Part shown: positions 13,431 through 25,100 of the stretch, piece by piece
Numbering within the stretch: the first letter of the stretch is position 1
Layout: each line of letters opens with the position of its first letter
Assembly: GCF_043290135.1 (NCBI RefSeq)
Contig: NC_134707.1
Span: forward strand, 137,579,319-137,643,318
Length of the DNA: 64,000 bases
Direction of reading: 5' to 3'
DNA from: Rhipicephalus microplus
Lineage: Eukaryota > Arthropoda > Arachnida > Ixodida > Ixodidae
The notes under the pieces: generated by a model
Told to the model about the DNA's origin: nothing
The model's input: the letters and a program-made list of their open reading frames with translations, nothing else
The model's database searches: none
Position numbers and translations under genes: made by a program

Positions 13431-16262
13431 AGTTGAAGTTGAAGTTTATTTCAGGCAAAAACAAAAAAAAGACAGGTACAATTTGCCTCGGGGACCGGCG
13501 AAAAGGCATAAAAGCCTCACGAAGCGCCTGCCCCCTGTAAACCCAAAACCCACCAAAATAACACAGTGCTCAGTGTAAAGTAACGAGTCAATAAGAAATT
13601 AAGCATAAATATGTTTCTACATGCAAAACATGTACAGGAAAACATAAATGAGCGAAAATTTGCGCAGGAGATGAAATCTATAAAGCATATGCGTGTCCGA
13701 CAAATGAAGCAAACTGTAGAGGACATAAACAAACACTAATGTAAGACATGTAAAATACCTGAAGAAACTTTAAACTTGAATACAAGGTTTCAACAATCAA
13801 GAGACAGCAACATCAATAAGGAATATGTTTGATCGATAAAGGAAACACAGTTTGGATAACATAAGCAAACCTTAATGTGATATATACAAGAAAATACTTC
13901 AGGGAATATGAGACAAAGATGGTGACGGCGATTACGTTCGTGTAAATAGGAAGTGTTCCTGTATCTTCTTTTTAAAAATGCCATATGAGACTGTATTGTC
14001 AATTAGAGAAGCTACAATCGGTTGTTCGTTTAAGAAATGCGAAATTTGATACAATAGTTTTTGTGTGCCGTAATTTGTACGTGGTTTCTCATATGTATAC
14101 ACCCTGTGCCGTAGGTTGTGACTGTGATCTCTCGGGAGATGCCTCTGATAAAACCCTGTGCGATCAGTTCGTACCTGTTTATAAATAAGCATTGCCAATT
14201 TTTGTGTCATGACGTTGGTTACCGTAAGTATGTTATGTTCTTTAAAGAGAGGCGCGGTATGATGCCTGAATGATACCCCTGATATTAGTCGTATAGCTTT
14301 TTTTTGCAAGGTGTGAATTTTGTCAGTGTTTGCTTTAGTCGTATTCCCCCATACAAGAAGACAATAATGGAGATGTGAGTGAACAAGAGAATAATATAGT
14401 TGTTTTTTCAACCACTGAGGGAGGAGTTGTCGGAATTTGCAGATTATACCCGTGGATCTGGAAATCTTGGTACGAACGTGGTTGGTGTGTAAGGACCAGT
14501 CTAAGTGTTCTTGAAAAAGTATCCCAAGAAATTTATGCGCTGTGACACGTTCAATTTTTTGCCCTTCAAATTTTATTGTAGGCTCGCTTGTGATAGCCTT
14601 ATTGCGTGGGCGGAATAAAACATACTTTGTTTTTTTAGTGTTTAATTCTAATCTATTACACTTAAGCCAGTCGGATAGATGTGTCAGCCACAGGTTTGCG
14701 TGTTGTTCAAGGTGATTGAGGGAATTACCGGCGAAGAATATATTGGTGTCATCCGCGTAGAGAACAACATCGGGTGTTAGCGGTATGTTGGGTAGATCAT
14801 TGATATGAATCAAGAATAGCAAAGGCCCTAAGATTGATCCTTGTGGAACGCCACAAATGATATTACCTACGTTTGATTTAGTGTGGCCGAGACTGGTGTA
14901 CTGTTGCCGATTGCTTAGATAACTTTTTATAAGTTCTAGAGCCTTTCCTCTAATTCCATATGAAGGGAGTTTCCGTAATAAAATATGGTGCTTAACCGAA
15001 TCGAACGCTTTTTTGAAGTCAAGAAAAATCCCTATGGTAAGTTAATTATGTTCAAAATTGTCAAGTATTTTTTCTTTATATCCAGTAGTGCTGTTTCAGT
15101 AGATTTTTTCTTTTGGAAGCCATATTGTTGTTGTATTATCACATTTTCTTGCAATAAGTAATTTGAAAGTCGTAGGTTGATAACTTGCTCAAATATGTTA
15201 GAGGATATAGGTAATAATGAGATAGGCCTATAGTTATTAAGGTCATTTTTATTACCGCCTTTAAAGATGACAGATACTTTCGCAATCTTTAGCTCATCAG
15301 GAAAAATACCTGAACTAAGAATTGTGTTAGCGATATGTGAAAGCGGCTTACTTATGGTATGGGCAACTGCTTTAATAGGCTGGGGTTTTAAGTCATCCAC
15401 GCCACATGCACAATTATTTTTTAATTTTTGCAACAATATGTATATTTCAGATTCGGATGTGGGAAACAAGAAAACAGAGGATGAAATGTTGCTAGTTACA
15501 TAAGTATGATTGCTTATCTCCCCAGCAGTAGTCCCACAATCACCAACTCTAAGGAAGTGTTCATTGAACCTATCTGCAAGTGGCGGACCTGAGCATGGTT
15601 CACCGTCAATCACAAGCTCCGATACAACCGATTTATCATCTTTGCACATAAGGTCATTCACCTTTTTCCAAACTTTCCTGGAGTCGTTCGATATACCAGC
15701 AAACATATTTTCGTAGTACGCAAAACGCGCTTGTTTAATATCAGTGCCAAGTTTATTTCTAATTTTTTTTGTATGTAGCTAATGTGTCCAAGTTTTTTGT
15801 TCTGATAAATACGCTAAACAGATTATCACGCTCTTTTATTCTTTTTAAAAGGTGTGAATCTATCCATGGTTTTCTAGACCTACAGGTTTTTCTAATCGTT
15901 GTCTTAGGAAATGCAAAGTCATAGAGACCTTTGATAGTGTTTAGAAAGAGGCGGTGTGAAGCAACGGGATCTTTGATCGCTGTCACAGAGTTCCAATCTG
16001 TACCTTCAACTAAGTGTTGAAAAATCGCAATCTTGTCCGCAGATATTATTCTGCATTTAATGGTTGTATTCTGAATAGTTTGGTCATGTCTTGACAAGTA
16101 TGTCTTGAAGAAAATAAAGAAGGGCAAGTGGTCGCTTAAGTCTGCTATCAGTACACCTGCGTCGCATTCACATGGCTGATAGTTTGTAAAACATAAGTCG
16201 AGTAGCGTTTCAGATACGTCTGTAATTCTTGTTGGCATGTTAATTACATTTTGATACCCAAA
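13431..16262 (-). mobile_element. 5'-truncated L2/CR1-like non-LTR retrotransposon
   Basis: A 2.8 kb minus-strand insertion in the satellite. Read on the minus strand it starts inside the end of an endonuclease domain (16260), continues through a reverse transcriptase domain and a C-terminal extension, and ends in AATAAA followed by short CTTCAA-type repeats (13431-13452). Such microsatellite tails instead of long poly(A) are usual in the L2/CR1 group. Satellite monomers flank both ends in the same orientation, so target-site duplications cannot be separated from the repeat itself. The 5' truncation is typical of incomplete target-primed reverse transcription. The clade call rests on motif resemblance only. 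Confidence 0.9.
13932..16260 (-). pseudogene. Broken endonuclease/reverse transcriptase ORF of the L2-like element
   Basis: The order on the minus strand is the end of an apurinic-type endonuclease domain (PTRITDVSETLLDLCFTN, 16260 to about 15770), a linker, the RT fingers (RPISLLPI, with QYGFQKKKSTETALLDI), motif A (FLDFKKAFDSV), motif B (GVPQGSILGPLLF), motif C (YADDT at 14745-14759) and a thumb/C-terminal region ending near 13932. The RT catalytic aspartates are visible. Three lesions break the frame: an indel in an A-run near 15765, a second in an A-run near 15070, and a TAA at 15042-15044. The first 5 kb of a full element is absent. It is therefore non-autonomous and old enough to have collected mutations. 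Confidence 0.88.
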
Positions 16263-17956
16263 AGAGCACACGCATACTCGTTTGAATGCGCACACGCATA
16301 CTCGTTTTTGAATGCACACGCGCATACTCGTTTCGGAATACGCACGCGCATACTCCATTTGGAAGGCGCACGCGCATACTAGTTTTTGAATAGGCATGCG
16401 CGTACTCGTTTTTGAACGCGAACGCGCATACGCCCTTTTGAACATGCACACGCGTACTCGTTTTTGAATGCACACGCGTATACTCGTTTTGAATGCACAC
16501 GCGCATACTCGTTTTTGAATAGGCATGCACGTACTCGTTTTTGAATGCGCACGCATATACTCGTTTCGGAATGCGCACGCGCATACTCGTTTTCGAATAG
16601 GCACGCGCATACTCGTTTTTGAATGCGCACACGCATACTCATTTTTGAATGCACACGCACATACTCGTTTCGGAATACGCACGCGACTACTCGTTTTTGA
16701 ATAGGCACGCGCGTACTCGTTTTTGAACGCGAACGCGCATACGCGTTTTTGAACACGCACACGCGTACTCATTTTTGAATGCCCACGCGTATACTCGTTT
16801 TGAATGCCCACGCGCATACTCGTTTTTGAATGGGCACGCGCGTACTCGTTTTTGAATGCGCACGCGTATACTCGTTTCGGAATGCGCACGCGCATACTCG
16901 TTTTCGAATAGGCACGCGCATTCTCGTTTTTGAATGCGTACACCCATACTCGTTTTTGAATGCATACTCGTTTCGGAATACGCACGCGCATACTCGTTTC
17001 GGAATGCGCACGCGCATACTCGTTTTGAAATAGGCACGTGCGTACTCGTTTTTGAATGCGAACACGCATACGCGTTTTTGAACATGCACACGCGTACTCG
17101 TTTTTGATTGCACACACGCGTACTCGTTTTGGAATAGGCACGTGCGTACTCGTTTTTGAATGCGCACGCGCATACGCGTTTTTGAACACGCACATGCGTA
17201 CTCGTTTTTGAATGCGCACGCATATACTCGTTTTGAATGCACACGCGCATACTCGTTTTTGAATGGGCACTCGCGTACTCGTTTTGGAATGCGCACGCGT
17301 ATACTCGTTTCGGATTGCGCACGCGCATACTTGTTTTTGAATGCGCACACGCATACTTGTTTTTGAATGCGCACACGCATACTCGTTTTTGAATGCACAC
17401 GCGCATACTCGTTTCGGAATACGTACGCGCATACTCGTTTCGGAATGCGCACGCGCATACTCGTTTTTGAATGCGCACGCGTATACTCGTTTCGGAATGC
17501 GCACGCGCATACTCGTTTTCGTATAGGCACGCGCATTCTCGTTTTTGAATGCGCACACGCATACTCGTTTTTGAATGCACACGCGCATACTCGTTTCGCA
17601 ATGCGCACGCGCATACTCGTTTTGGAATAGGCACGTGCGTACTCGTTTTTGAATGCGAACGCGCATACGCGTTTTTGAACATGCACACGCGTACTCGTTT
17701 TTGATTGCACACGCACGTACTCGTTTTGGAATAGGCACGTGCGTGCTCGTTTTTGAAAGCGAACGCGCATACGCGTTTTTGAACAGGCACACGCGTACTC
17801 GTTTTTGAATGCGCACGCGCATACTCGTTTTGAAATAGGCACGCGCGTACTCGTTTTTGAATTCGCACGCGCATACTCGTTTTTGAATAGGCACGCGCGT
17901 ACTCGTTTTTGAATGCACACACGCGTACTCGTTTTGGAATAGGCACGCGCATACCC
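16263..17956. repeat. 26-bp minisatellite array, block between retrotransposon and island
   Basis: About 65 monomers in the same orientation and phase style as the left block. They include the rare variants GCGACTACTCG (near 16683) and GCCCACGCG (near 16783). The stretch from about 16330 onward matches the right array near 38115-38500, 44340-44660 and 49140-49360. The stretch from about 16712 matches the start of the right array at 35465. The last recognisable monomer stops at GCGCATAC, and unrelated sequence follows at 17957. Confidence 0.95.
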
Positions 17957-18364
17957 AGGCAGCACGCCACCGTTGGACCAATCTTGGACCAACATCGGCT
18001 AACATCGGCACCGACGTCGGGCCGACGTCGGAAGTGCAACTTCTTCCAATGTCGGGCCGACGTTCAAGCCAATGATGGGCCGACGTTTTGCCGATGTTTT
18101 AGCCAGTATGCAACCAACATTGGGCCGACGAAGGCCCATCGTATTGCCGACAAAGCTGCCAATGTTCGGCCAACATTGGGCCATATTTCAGCCAATCACA
18201 TGCCATTTTTACGCCGATGTTTGCTGCACGACGAATATTGGCTACGGATGTACGACCGACATTGGACCAATCCAGGGCCACATTGCAGCCAATCAAATGC
18301 CGTTATTACACCGATGTTTCCTGCACGACGAATATTGGCTACTGATTGGCTTGCCATTATGTAA
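17957..18364. repeat. Degenerate GCCGACGT/CCAACATTGG short-repeat cluster
   Basis: A roughly 20-bp degenerate motif recurs (CCAACATTGGGCCGACG and its complement-like forms, for example GCCGATGTTTTAGCC). Near its right end a larger unit containing CAGCCAATCA and GCACGACGAATATTGGCTAC is present twice, at about 18189 and 18286 (period 97 bp). The sequence is unrelated to the 26-bp satellite. It abuts the satellite boundary directly, so it may be the edge of a separate repeat or of a mobile element. Reading frames here are short and look incidental. Confidence 0.75.
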
Positions 18365-18785
18365 CCATTATTAGTAGGAAATTTTTCAAACCAGAAGATT
18401 TAAACAATATGCCTCGATGACCCGCTCTTGTAGCTTTGCAGCCCTGTATACTTGGGGCAACAGAAAATTGAATGCTGAGAACTGAAAGCAGTTACCCGAT
18501 CTATTTCATCTTTAATACCTCATTCCCTTTGCTAACACTAGAAGTGTAGTTTATTTTTTTACCAATTTATCTTTTGCAATAGCGAGTGCTTTATTTGGTA
18601 CTGGTATTTGGTACAGCAAATCGAAAAAAGTCGTTAGGAAGTAAATGTTGAAAGCGTATGTCCCCCACATGGTAATCGAGAATATTCATAGTTTAGAGCA
18701 TTTTTTTGTAACTAAAACATGGTGATGGTGCTTCCGAATGAGCATAAGCTAGCCGAACAGTGCACCACCGACAGTCTGCAGACCA
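18365..18785. other. Non-coding AT-rich interval
   Basis: I see no open frame, splice-flanked exon, repeat or RNA gene here. The interval lies downstream of the predicted polyadenylation site of the minus-strand gene at 18871. Confidence 0.5.
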
Positions 18786-18810
18786 TTTATTCTTTGTTTT
18801 TTTATTTATT
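18786..18810 (-). terminator. Candidate poly(A) signals of the DUF4806-like gene
   Basis: On the minus strand AATAAA occurs at 18786-18791, 18801-18806 and 18805-18810, about 60-85 nt past the stop codon at 18871-18873. This fits a terminal exon with a short 3' UTR. AATAAA is common by chance in AT-rich DNA, so support is moderate. Confidence 0.5.
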
Positions 18811-18870
18811 TGGTACAACAAAAAATGTATACATTGAAAAATATATATACACAACTAAAAAAGGCCCGCT

Positions 18871-19133
18871 CTACTGCAGGTCAGGTTGCGTTGGGGGCAC
18901 AGTGACAGTGGTGCTGTCAAGGCCCTGGCTGCTGTGGCTGGGCAGGAAGCCAGCTGCCGCGAGCAGCCGATAATCTGCACTCTGAGAGTGGGGATCATCG
19001 GGCTGCTCCACAACAAATGCTTCTCTGAAGCGCCGCTTCCTGCCCCCACAGCGATCACCAGACCCTGGCAGCATCCTCTTAATAAAGTTGAGGGCCTCCG
19101 CCTGGTCGCACCCTGCTTTTTGGCGGATGACAT
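18871..19133 (-). CDS. Terminal exon (exon 5) of the DUF4806-like gene
   Basis: A polypyrimidine tract and TATGCAG precede the exon, and the stop codon is TAG at 18871-18873. The exon begins with AT, which completes the GAT codon opened by the preceding exon, and encodes DVIRQKAGCDQAEALNFI at its start, followed by a GGRKRRF basic patch and a Ser/Thr/Pro-rich tail. A second frame is also open across the exon (it starts MSSAKKQG), but it does not match the phase of exon 4. Confidence 0.65.
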
Positions 19134-22100
19134 CTGCATACAAGAACAAAAATACCATAGCACACATGAAGCACTGCAGTACAGAGAATACACAAGGGTA
19201 CACACACATAAAACAATGAACAAGTCTAACCTGTCACTAATCTACAGAGCCTCAGGTTCACAAAGGCCCTTTTCCCTTTTCTGCCATGAAGGCTGTACAG
19301 CACTTGCACGTCATGTGCCAATACAGCCTTCATGGCATTCACACCAATTTCTCGGAGGCCAAGTCCCCCAATCTGCAGGAGTTGCTTGCGCTGTAAAAAA
19401 ATGCAAGAAGCATAGATGGGGTAAACGCAACAGCACATCGAAATGTTTTCATGATAAAAATCTGCAAGAAGAGGACACTGAAAACAACAACTTGAATTTT
19501 TGGGCATCACAACATTTCATTGTTTTTTTTCGCTAACTTCAACTCAATTGACCTAAAATGGTTTCCACATCAGCCCTCTCACACTCAGTGTGAGAACCTT
19601 TCAGAGTCCTTCTCTGAATGCAGTTTCGCTGTTATGAAATCAAATACAACACTGTTATAACCCTTCATAAATATTGATTCTAGCTATGAAATAGTATAAT
19701 TACTTTGTACAGTGCTCGAATTCCAATACACGTTTCTTCGAGGTTACAATGTCTTTGCCTGAATGTTGACCAGGAGTAGCTTCTACAGGTGAAAAATGAT
19801 AAAATATGTGGAATTCAAAAAGAAGCTAGGACATGTTTTTAATCAATGTATTGTAAGCAGAGCACAACAAGATAAATGAACATGATCAAGGCATACTAAG
19901 AGGCAACCTTAGAGCGACCAAATCTTGGTCATAGATTAAACTGATAGAAAAATAAAGGTCGCACTAGATGGTCGCACCATTTGCTGTTTATATTTTTCTG
20001 TGATAGCCAACAAAGAGGCATGTCGCTATAGAAATCTCATCACAATAAACAAAGGTGCATTTTTCTTCACACTGCGAAATTGGGTGCATGTTAGATTTTT
20101 AAAAAAGTAAGAAATCGGCTAACACAAGGCATGGTGAACTGTAGCTCAAAGTAGAGAGAGCCGCAGCGGACACGAAATAGGGTGATAAATGAACAAAATT
20201 ACTGAATGTCTGTTTTAAGCAGGCTATTGCTAGTCACTGCCCATCAAACACACGATGCCGCCTACATCGTCTGCTAGCTTAGGACAGTTCACTCGGACTT
20301 CACAGACTATAGTAAATATAGTCGAATCTCATTAATTCCAACACACTTAATTCGAACTGACGCTGTGGTCCTATCAAAGCTATACCGCGCTCCGAAAATG
20401 CTCTCAGCACCCCGCCCAATCCTGCGGTGGCACTTCCGAAACCTCATCGCTGTGCTTGAAGAAGAAAATGAAGAAAAGGAAAGAAAAGACTGCGGTGGAA
20501 TGTTTGCTAAATGCCAATCTGCGACATTCCTGTGCCCCGCTTCGGCTTTTTCCGTCCCTGCCACGTAGAGACCCTTCTCTTCTTAACACTGCGCATGAAG
20601 AGAAAGAGGGGAAAAAAGCTGTCGCAGAGAGTTGGCTCTCTCATGCCGATCTGCAACGCGCCAGTGTCACGCTTCCCTGTTTTTCGTTCCTGCTATGTAG
20701 AGACTCTTATCCTTTCAACACCGCGCATGAAGAGAGAAAAAAAAAAAGCTGCCGCGGAGTGTTTCTCTCTCGAATGCCGATCTGCTTTTCTCCAGGTGGA
20801 GACGCTCCTCCATTCTCATCATGTGCTGGCCACGCTCCGGCTGCAGCGCAGATGGTAACAGTGGAAACACAGTTGTCTTCGAAGAGTGTCAGCACTGGAC
20901 ATTGCCGCGCGTAACTTCTTTTGCCCGGAGAATACTGAAGCCGAAGTACAAATGCTTTGCAAACTGCACGCAAAACTTGTTGACTCGTTGCAAGGCCAAC
21001 GTGTACAGACATGTATTGACAACTTTAATTAACGACGGATGTCCTGTAATTTGTGAATAAAACTTCTCCATGCACATGCATCACTGCATGGTGAGCCCTC
21101 CGCTCGTTTACCGTATTTACTCTATTCTACCGCGCCCTCAATTGTAACGCGCGCCCGGTTTCCACGACAAAAAAAAAACTAAGACATCGGTTGCAACGCG
21201 CACCCTTTTTTCTCGTTGGCCCGCTTGATCACACCACTCGCGAAAACGACTCTTTTTGAGAGCGTCTTCCGTTTAAATATGAAGTACGGGGGAAGCTTAT
21301 GCCTATCTGACGTGCAACAGAGCATTGCTGTCACTCTAGTTTTACCGTGGCCCGATGTCAGTACACAAACTTGCTTCGCCCCCTTCTCCTAGACAATTGT
21401 GGTGCCAAGCATGTCGAAGTAAAGGGGCGTGTGATCGGCATTCCCGATTTGCCCAAGCAGGTAGCCGTTGTTGTGCCGCAAGTTTAGGAGGAACCTCTGA
21501 AGACTCTGAAGCTTTTCTTCGTACTCCTCCGGCAACTTCCGGCATATGCCCGTTCGCCTTCGGAGGGAAAAGCCTTTTCTCTTCATTAAGTTCGTTATCC
21601 AGCACCTGCTCGCTTTAAAATGGCTCTGCATTAGCCCTTTTTCTAAGGCTAACTGCATAGCCTGCACTTGGAGCAGTTCTGTCGTCACGGGCCGCTGTGC
21701 CGCTCACTGCTTAATCACATACTCGCCGAGCAGCTCTTCAATTTGTGGAAACCGACCCTGCTGTGGTCCACTGAAGCCTTTGCGTGAATCCTTGCTGTCG
21801 ACAATATTCTGCTTTTGTTTCCGCCAGTCCTGCACGCACGTTTCGGGAACTCCGAATTACCGCGATGCGGCCCGATTTTTGTCCGTTCCGGCACACGCGA
21901 CGACTTTTCTTTTAGAAGCAGCATTGTGGTGCACGCGTCGAGTTTTTGGAGTCGGCCCTACCATGCCGTCGATGCTAATGTACTACAAGATGACGAACTC
22001 CTCAGCACACGTATGAAGTGCCGCGCAAGGGAAACACATAGGCAGAAATGACCGACGCGCCATGCCGACGCACGTAGGAGGCGGCCATTTTGTAAGTGGC

Positions 22101-25100
22101 GATGGCAATAGAATGACCATATTCATTTTTTTTTCGTACTCGATTCTAGCGCACATGCGGTTTATGAACTCTCTTAACCGGAAAAAAGGTGCTTGTTAGA
22201 TTAAGGTAATTACGGTAACTTTCAATATTTTGAACTTCTTTTAATTTGAACAAATTTTCTGGCCTCTGGAGTACGAATTATTCATATTCGACTGTAGTAC
22301 AGTGGCTCATGAGATAACCTGACTAGTTTGTTTCCCGAAACACCTAAAGCAGTACTAAATTTCTGCATGTTACATAGGCATATTAAAAATCAAGAAATAT
22401 ACACCAAAGCTGCAGCCACAGCTTTACTCTGCACAGCTGCCTCCACTTCTCCAATTGTACCAGCAGGCAGCCGGGGAAGGTCAGAGGGGCGCTGTGCTGG
22501 CTGGGCGTGCTGAGGCACGGACAAGAGCCGTACCTTGTGCTTCAGCTGTCGCACCTCCTGCAGAACCTCTCTTTGTTGCTGCCGGATGCCAAGTTGGATC
22601 CGCAGGATCCGTAGCAATAGAGCTGAAACATACAAGAGTACATACCATATTTACTCGCACAATTTGCATCCTCACATAATTTGCTCACCAGTATAATTAG
22701 CCAGCCTGCTTTACTACAAGAAACTTTTTGCTCGCATACTTGGCCCTCCCCAACCAGCCCGAGCCACCTTGCCAGCACACACACAGACACATTTGACTTC
22801 ATGATGCTCTGGTCAGGCACATCTCTTGTCGAGCAGGTGAGTGCAGTCTTACACAAAATGGACTGAGTGCAAGGTCCCTTCTTCCATGAACTTTTATGCT
22901 TTCCCTAGAATATCGAACTTGAAAATTGAAACCTGTTTATGTGTAGTCCGAAATGCCTAAAGGTTTGCCTCCTATCTTCCCACCTCTTCCACGGCAAGAA
23001 TGTATTCCAGAGACACAGCACAGATGTTGAACGCGTGCAAGGACCTGTCACTAGATGAGGCAGGTTTTCGCACTCATTTTTTTTTCGGTTTCGCCATCTG
23101 GCCATTGCGTTTTTACCATTCCTTGTGATAGGCTACAATAATTATATACGAGGCAGATTGCTGTTATAAAGCTTACCGAAGAAAACTGAAACCGTGCTAC
23201 CGCTAAGCACATCAGCGTGGAGTTCTTCGACATGCAATATTCAGTATGGGAGCCAGCAGAAGAGTGCGTTGAATAAGACTTAGCATAGAAGCTTGGGTTT
23301 GTTGGTTAGATATCGGAGGGAACACAACGCAATAGAAGACTGGGACAAGGAATGGACACACACACACATGAAGGGCGACACACACAGCACTGTGTTGGCA
23401 TCGCGCTTCCTTGTCTGCATCTTACATTACGTTGGGTTCCCGACAATTATTGGAGAGTACTTATGTTCTCTGGTATAACCCTGTCGTGGGAACTGGTTTT
23501 TGTGAGCACTGTTCGGAAGAACTTCAAGAAAATGGGGGCATTTGAACAGGCTTAGCAAACAAATGACAATCCGCTTTGAGACAGCTGTGACAGCGCCTGC
23601 AACATATATTCCCAGTTGAGCTTTTAGGCCAGTGATTCCAACTAGCTTCGCACATGACCGGATTGACAAAAAAAGTACACATAATACGCGAGTATATACC
23701 GCATTTGACTCTGTAGCTTTGATGAACCAGGCAGATACACAAATTTATCCAAAACTCCATTGATTCTGTTGCGAAATTATTCAACAAACAAATTGCGATG
23801 TTATCCATGTGTTATCCATGTTGTCCATACGATTGTGGCACTTTACCATTGCAGCTTTCCAGGAGGCACACATAGTACAGCGTTAGTTCACCACTCGCAG
23901 TTAATTGTATGCAGTAGGTTGCTCACAGCAACTGACTGCATGCAATGGTGAACATCTTGCATGCTTGCACCGCTGTTTCAGCATGCTGGCTGCTTCCCAT
24001 ACGGCTATCAATTGATGTTCACAAAATTGGGAAGATGAAGAAAGACTACACAGTGCCCTCTGGCCACCCTATACTCCAAACCTCCAGCCAACAAACAAAC
24101 AAAAGAAACAGAAGTATGCAAATGAATATTATTCCTAATGCAGCTGGAATGAAGTGTAGTTTTCACCAATTCTGTGTGTTAAGTCAATATGGAGTGAGTT
24201 AACTCCATAAAGTAGCTTTTCTCATAACAGTGTTCACTCTATTGTAACACAAGCAGTGACTTCATAGCATCTAGAAGGAAAAATAGAATCTTCAGTATTT
24301 GATAGAAATGTGAGGCTCTACCTTAAAACAACAATAATCTGGAAGAAGAACTCATTACATTCGAAAAAAAAGAGGTAGCACAGTTGATCCCCTTTACAAG
24401 AGACACTGATGTAACAGACAAACGGGGATAAGAGGCACCAGTGTGCAGGCTGACATTTGGCCCATCATGCATCAGGCACTCCGTAGATGCGCCTGTCCAG
24501 ACGGGAGCCCTGCAGTCAAGCATGCTGAGCAAGACTGTTGACCACTGTACAATGACACATTGCCACAAAATTTCAAAACTTCATTTCACAGACTTCTGCA
24601 AAAGCTTCTTACACTATTGCATAATTTTTGCACAAGCTTCGCTCATTCTTACGTGATTTTCGTCAGAACATATGTGTTGGAAGTTGTATGTCCCCAAAAA
24701 CTTGCACAATACAAATAGCATACATTAAAGTCTATCACTTAATACGTGCATAGTGTAACAATGAAAGGAAACTCACGCATGGTTTGCTCCGAGCCTTCCC
24801 CGTGCGGTGCCTCCTTGAGCTTTGGAGAGCACTGTACAGCTAGAGCAAAGTAGCAGCAATCCAGTGTTAATGGCAGGTTAACAAGACAACAAAACTAACC
24901 CCCATATTCATAAACGCTCCCTGACTCGGCTTTCACCCTTCACTTGACAGAGTTGAGCACTGTGCCGCTGCTCGTTTGAAAGCGACGCTGCGCTACTCGA
25001 GAATCGCAATTTTTTCTGCTTAGAGACGGCGCTCCCATCAGCCATCTCAAGTGAAGGTGAAGCGTTGAGTGGAGGGACGTTCTAGAATACAGGGGTAAGA

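Larger units (their letters stand above)
20319..22294. mobile_element. DNA transposon remnant (TA target, pogo/Tigger-like ends), outer element
   Basis: The left end TAGTCGAATCTCATTAATTC (20319) and the reverse complement of the right end, CAGTCGAATATGAATAATTC (22294), form imperfect terminal inverted repeats. TA lies outside each end (20317-20318 and 22295-22296). The element lies within intron 3 of the DUF4806-like gene. It is interrupted by a second element at 21111-22215, leaving about 870 bp of its own sequence. I see no transposase in that remainder, so it is non-autonomous. Family assignment rests on the TA target and the end sequence. Confidence 0.6.

Noticed and set aside
13431..16290. 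Exact target-site duplication of the L2-like element
   Set aside because: Both flanks are satellite monomers that are similar anyway, so a duplication cannot be distinguished.
162..17630. Plus-strand satellite ORFs of 60-150 codons
   Set aside because: One plus frame in three meets TGA in each monomer; the short frames left between are shadows of the repeat.
20456..20914. Overlapping plus-strand ORFs of 115-152 codons
   Set aside because: They lie in the 131-bp internal repeats of a transposon and translate to repetitive, unrecognisable peptides in two frames.
22781..22836. Plus-strand exon ending at GAGCAG|GTGAGT
   Set aside because: The donor is good, but the upstream acceptor sits in a CA-repeat and no partner exon exists; it also falls inside a possible transposon.
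24380..24560. Possible transposon edge (CCCTTTACAAGAGACACTG)
   Set aside because: It feels like a tick interspersed repeat, but I found no matching inverted end or target duplication.
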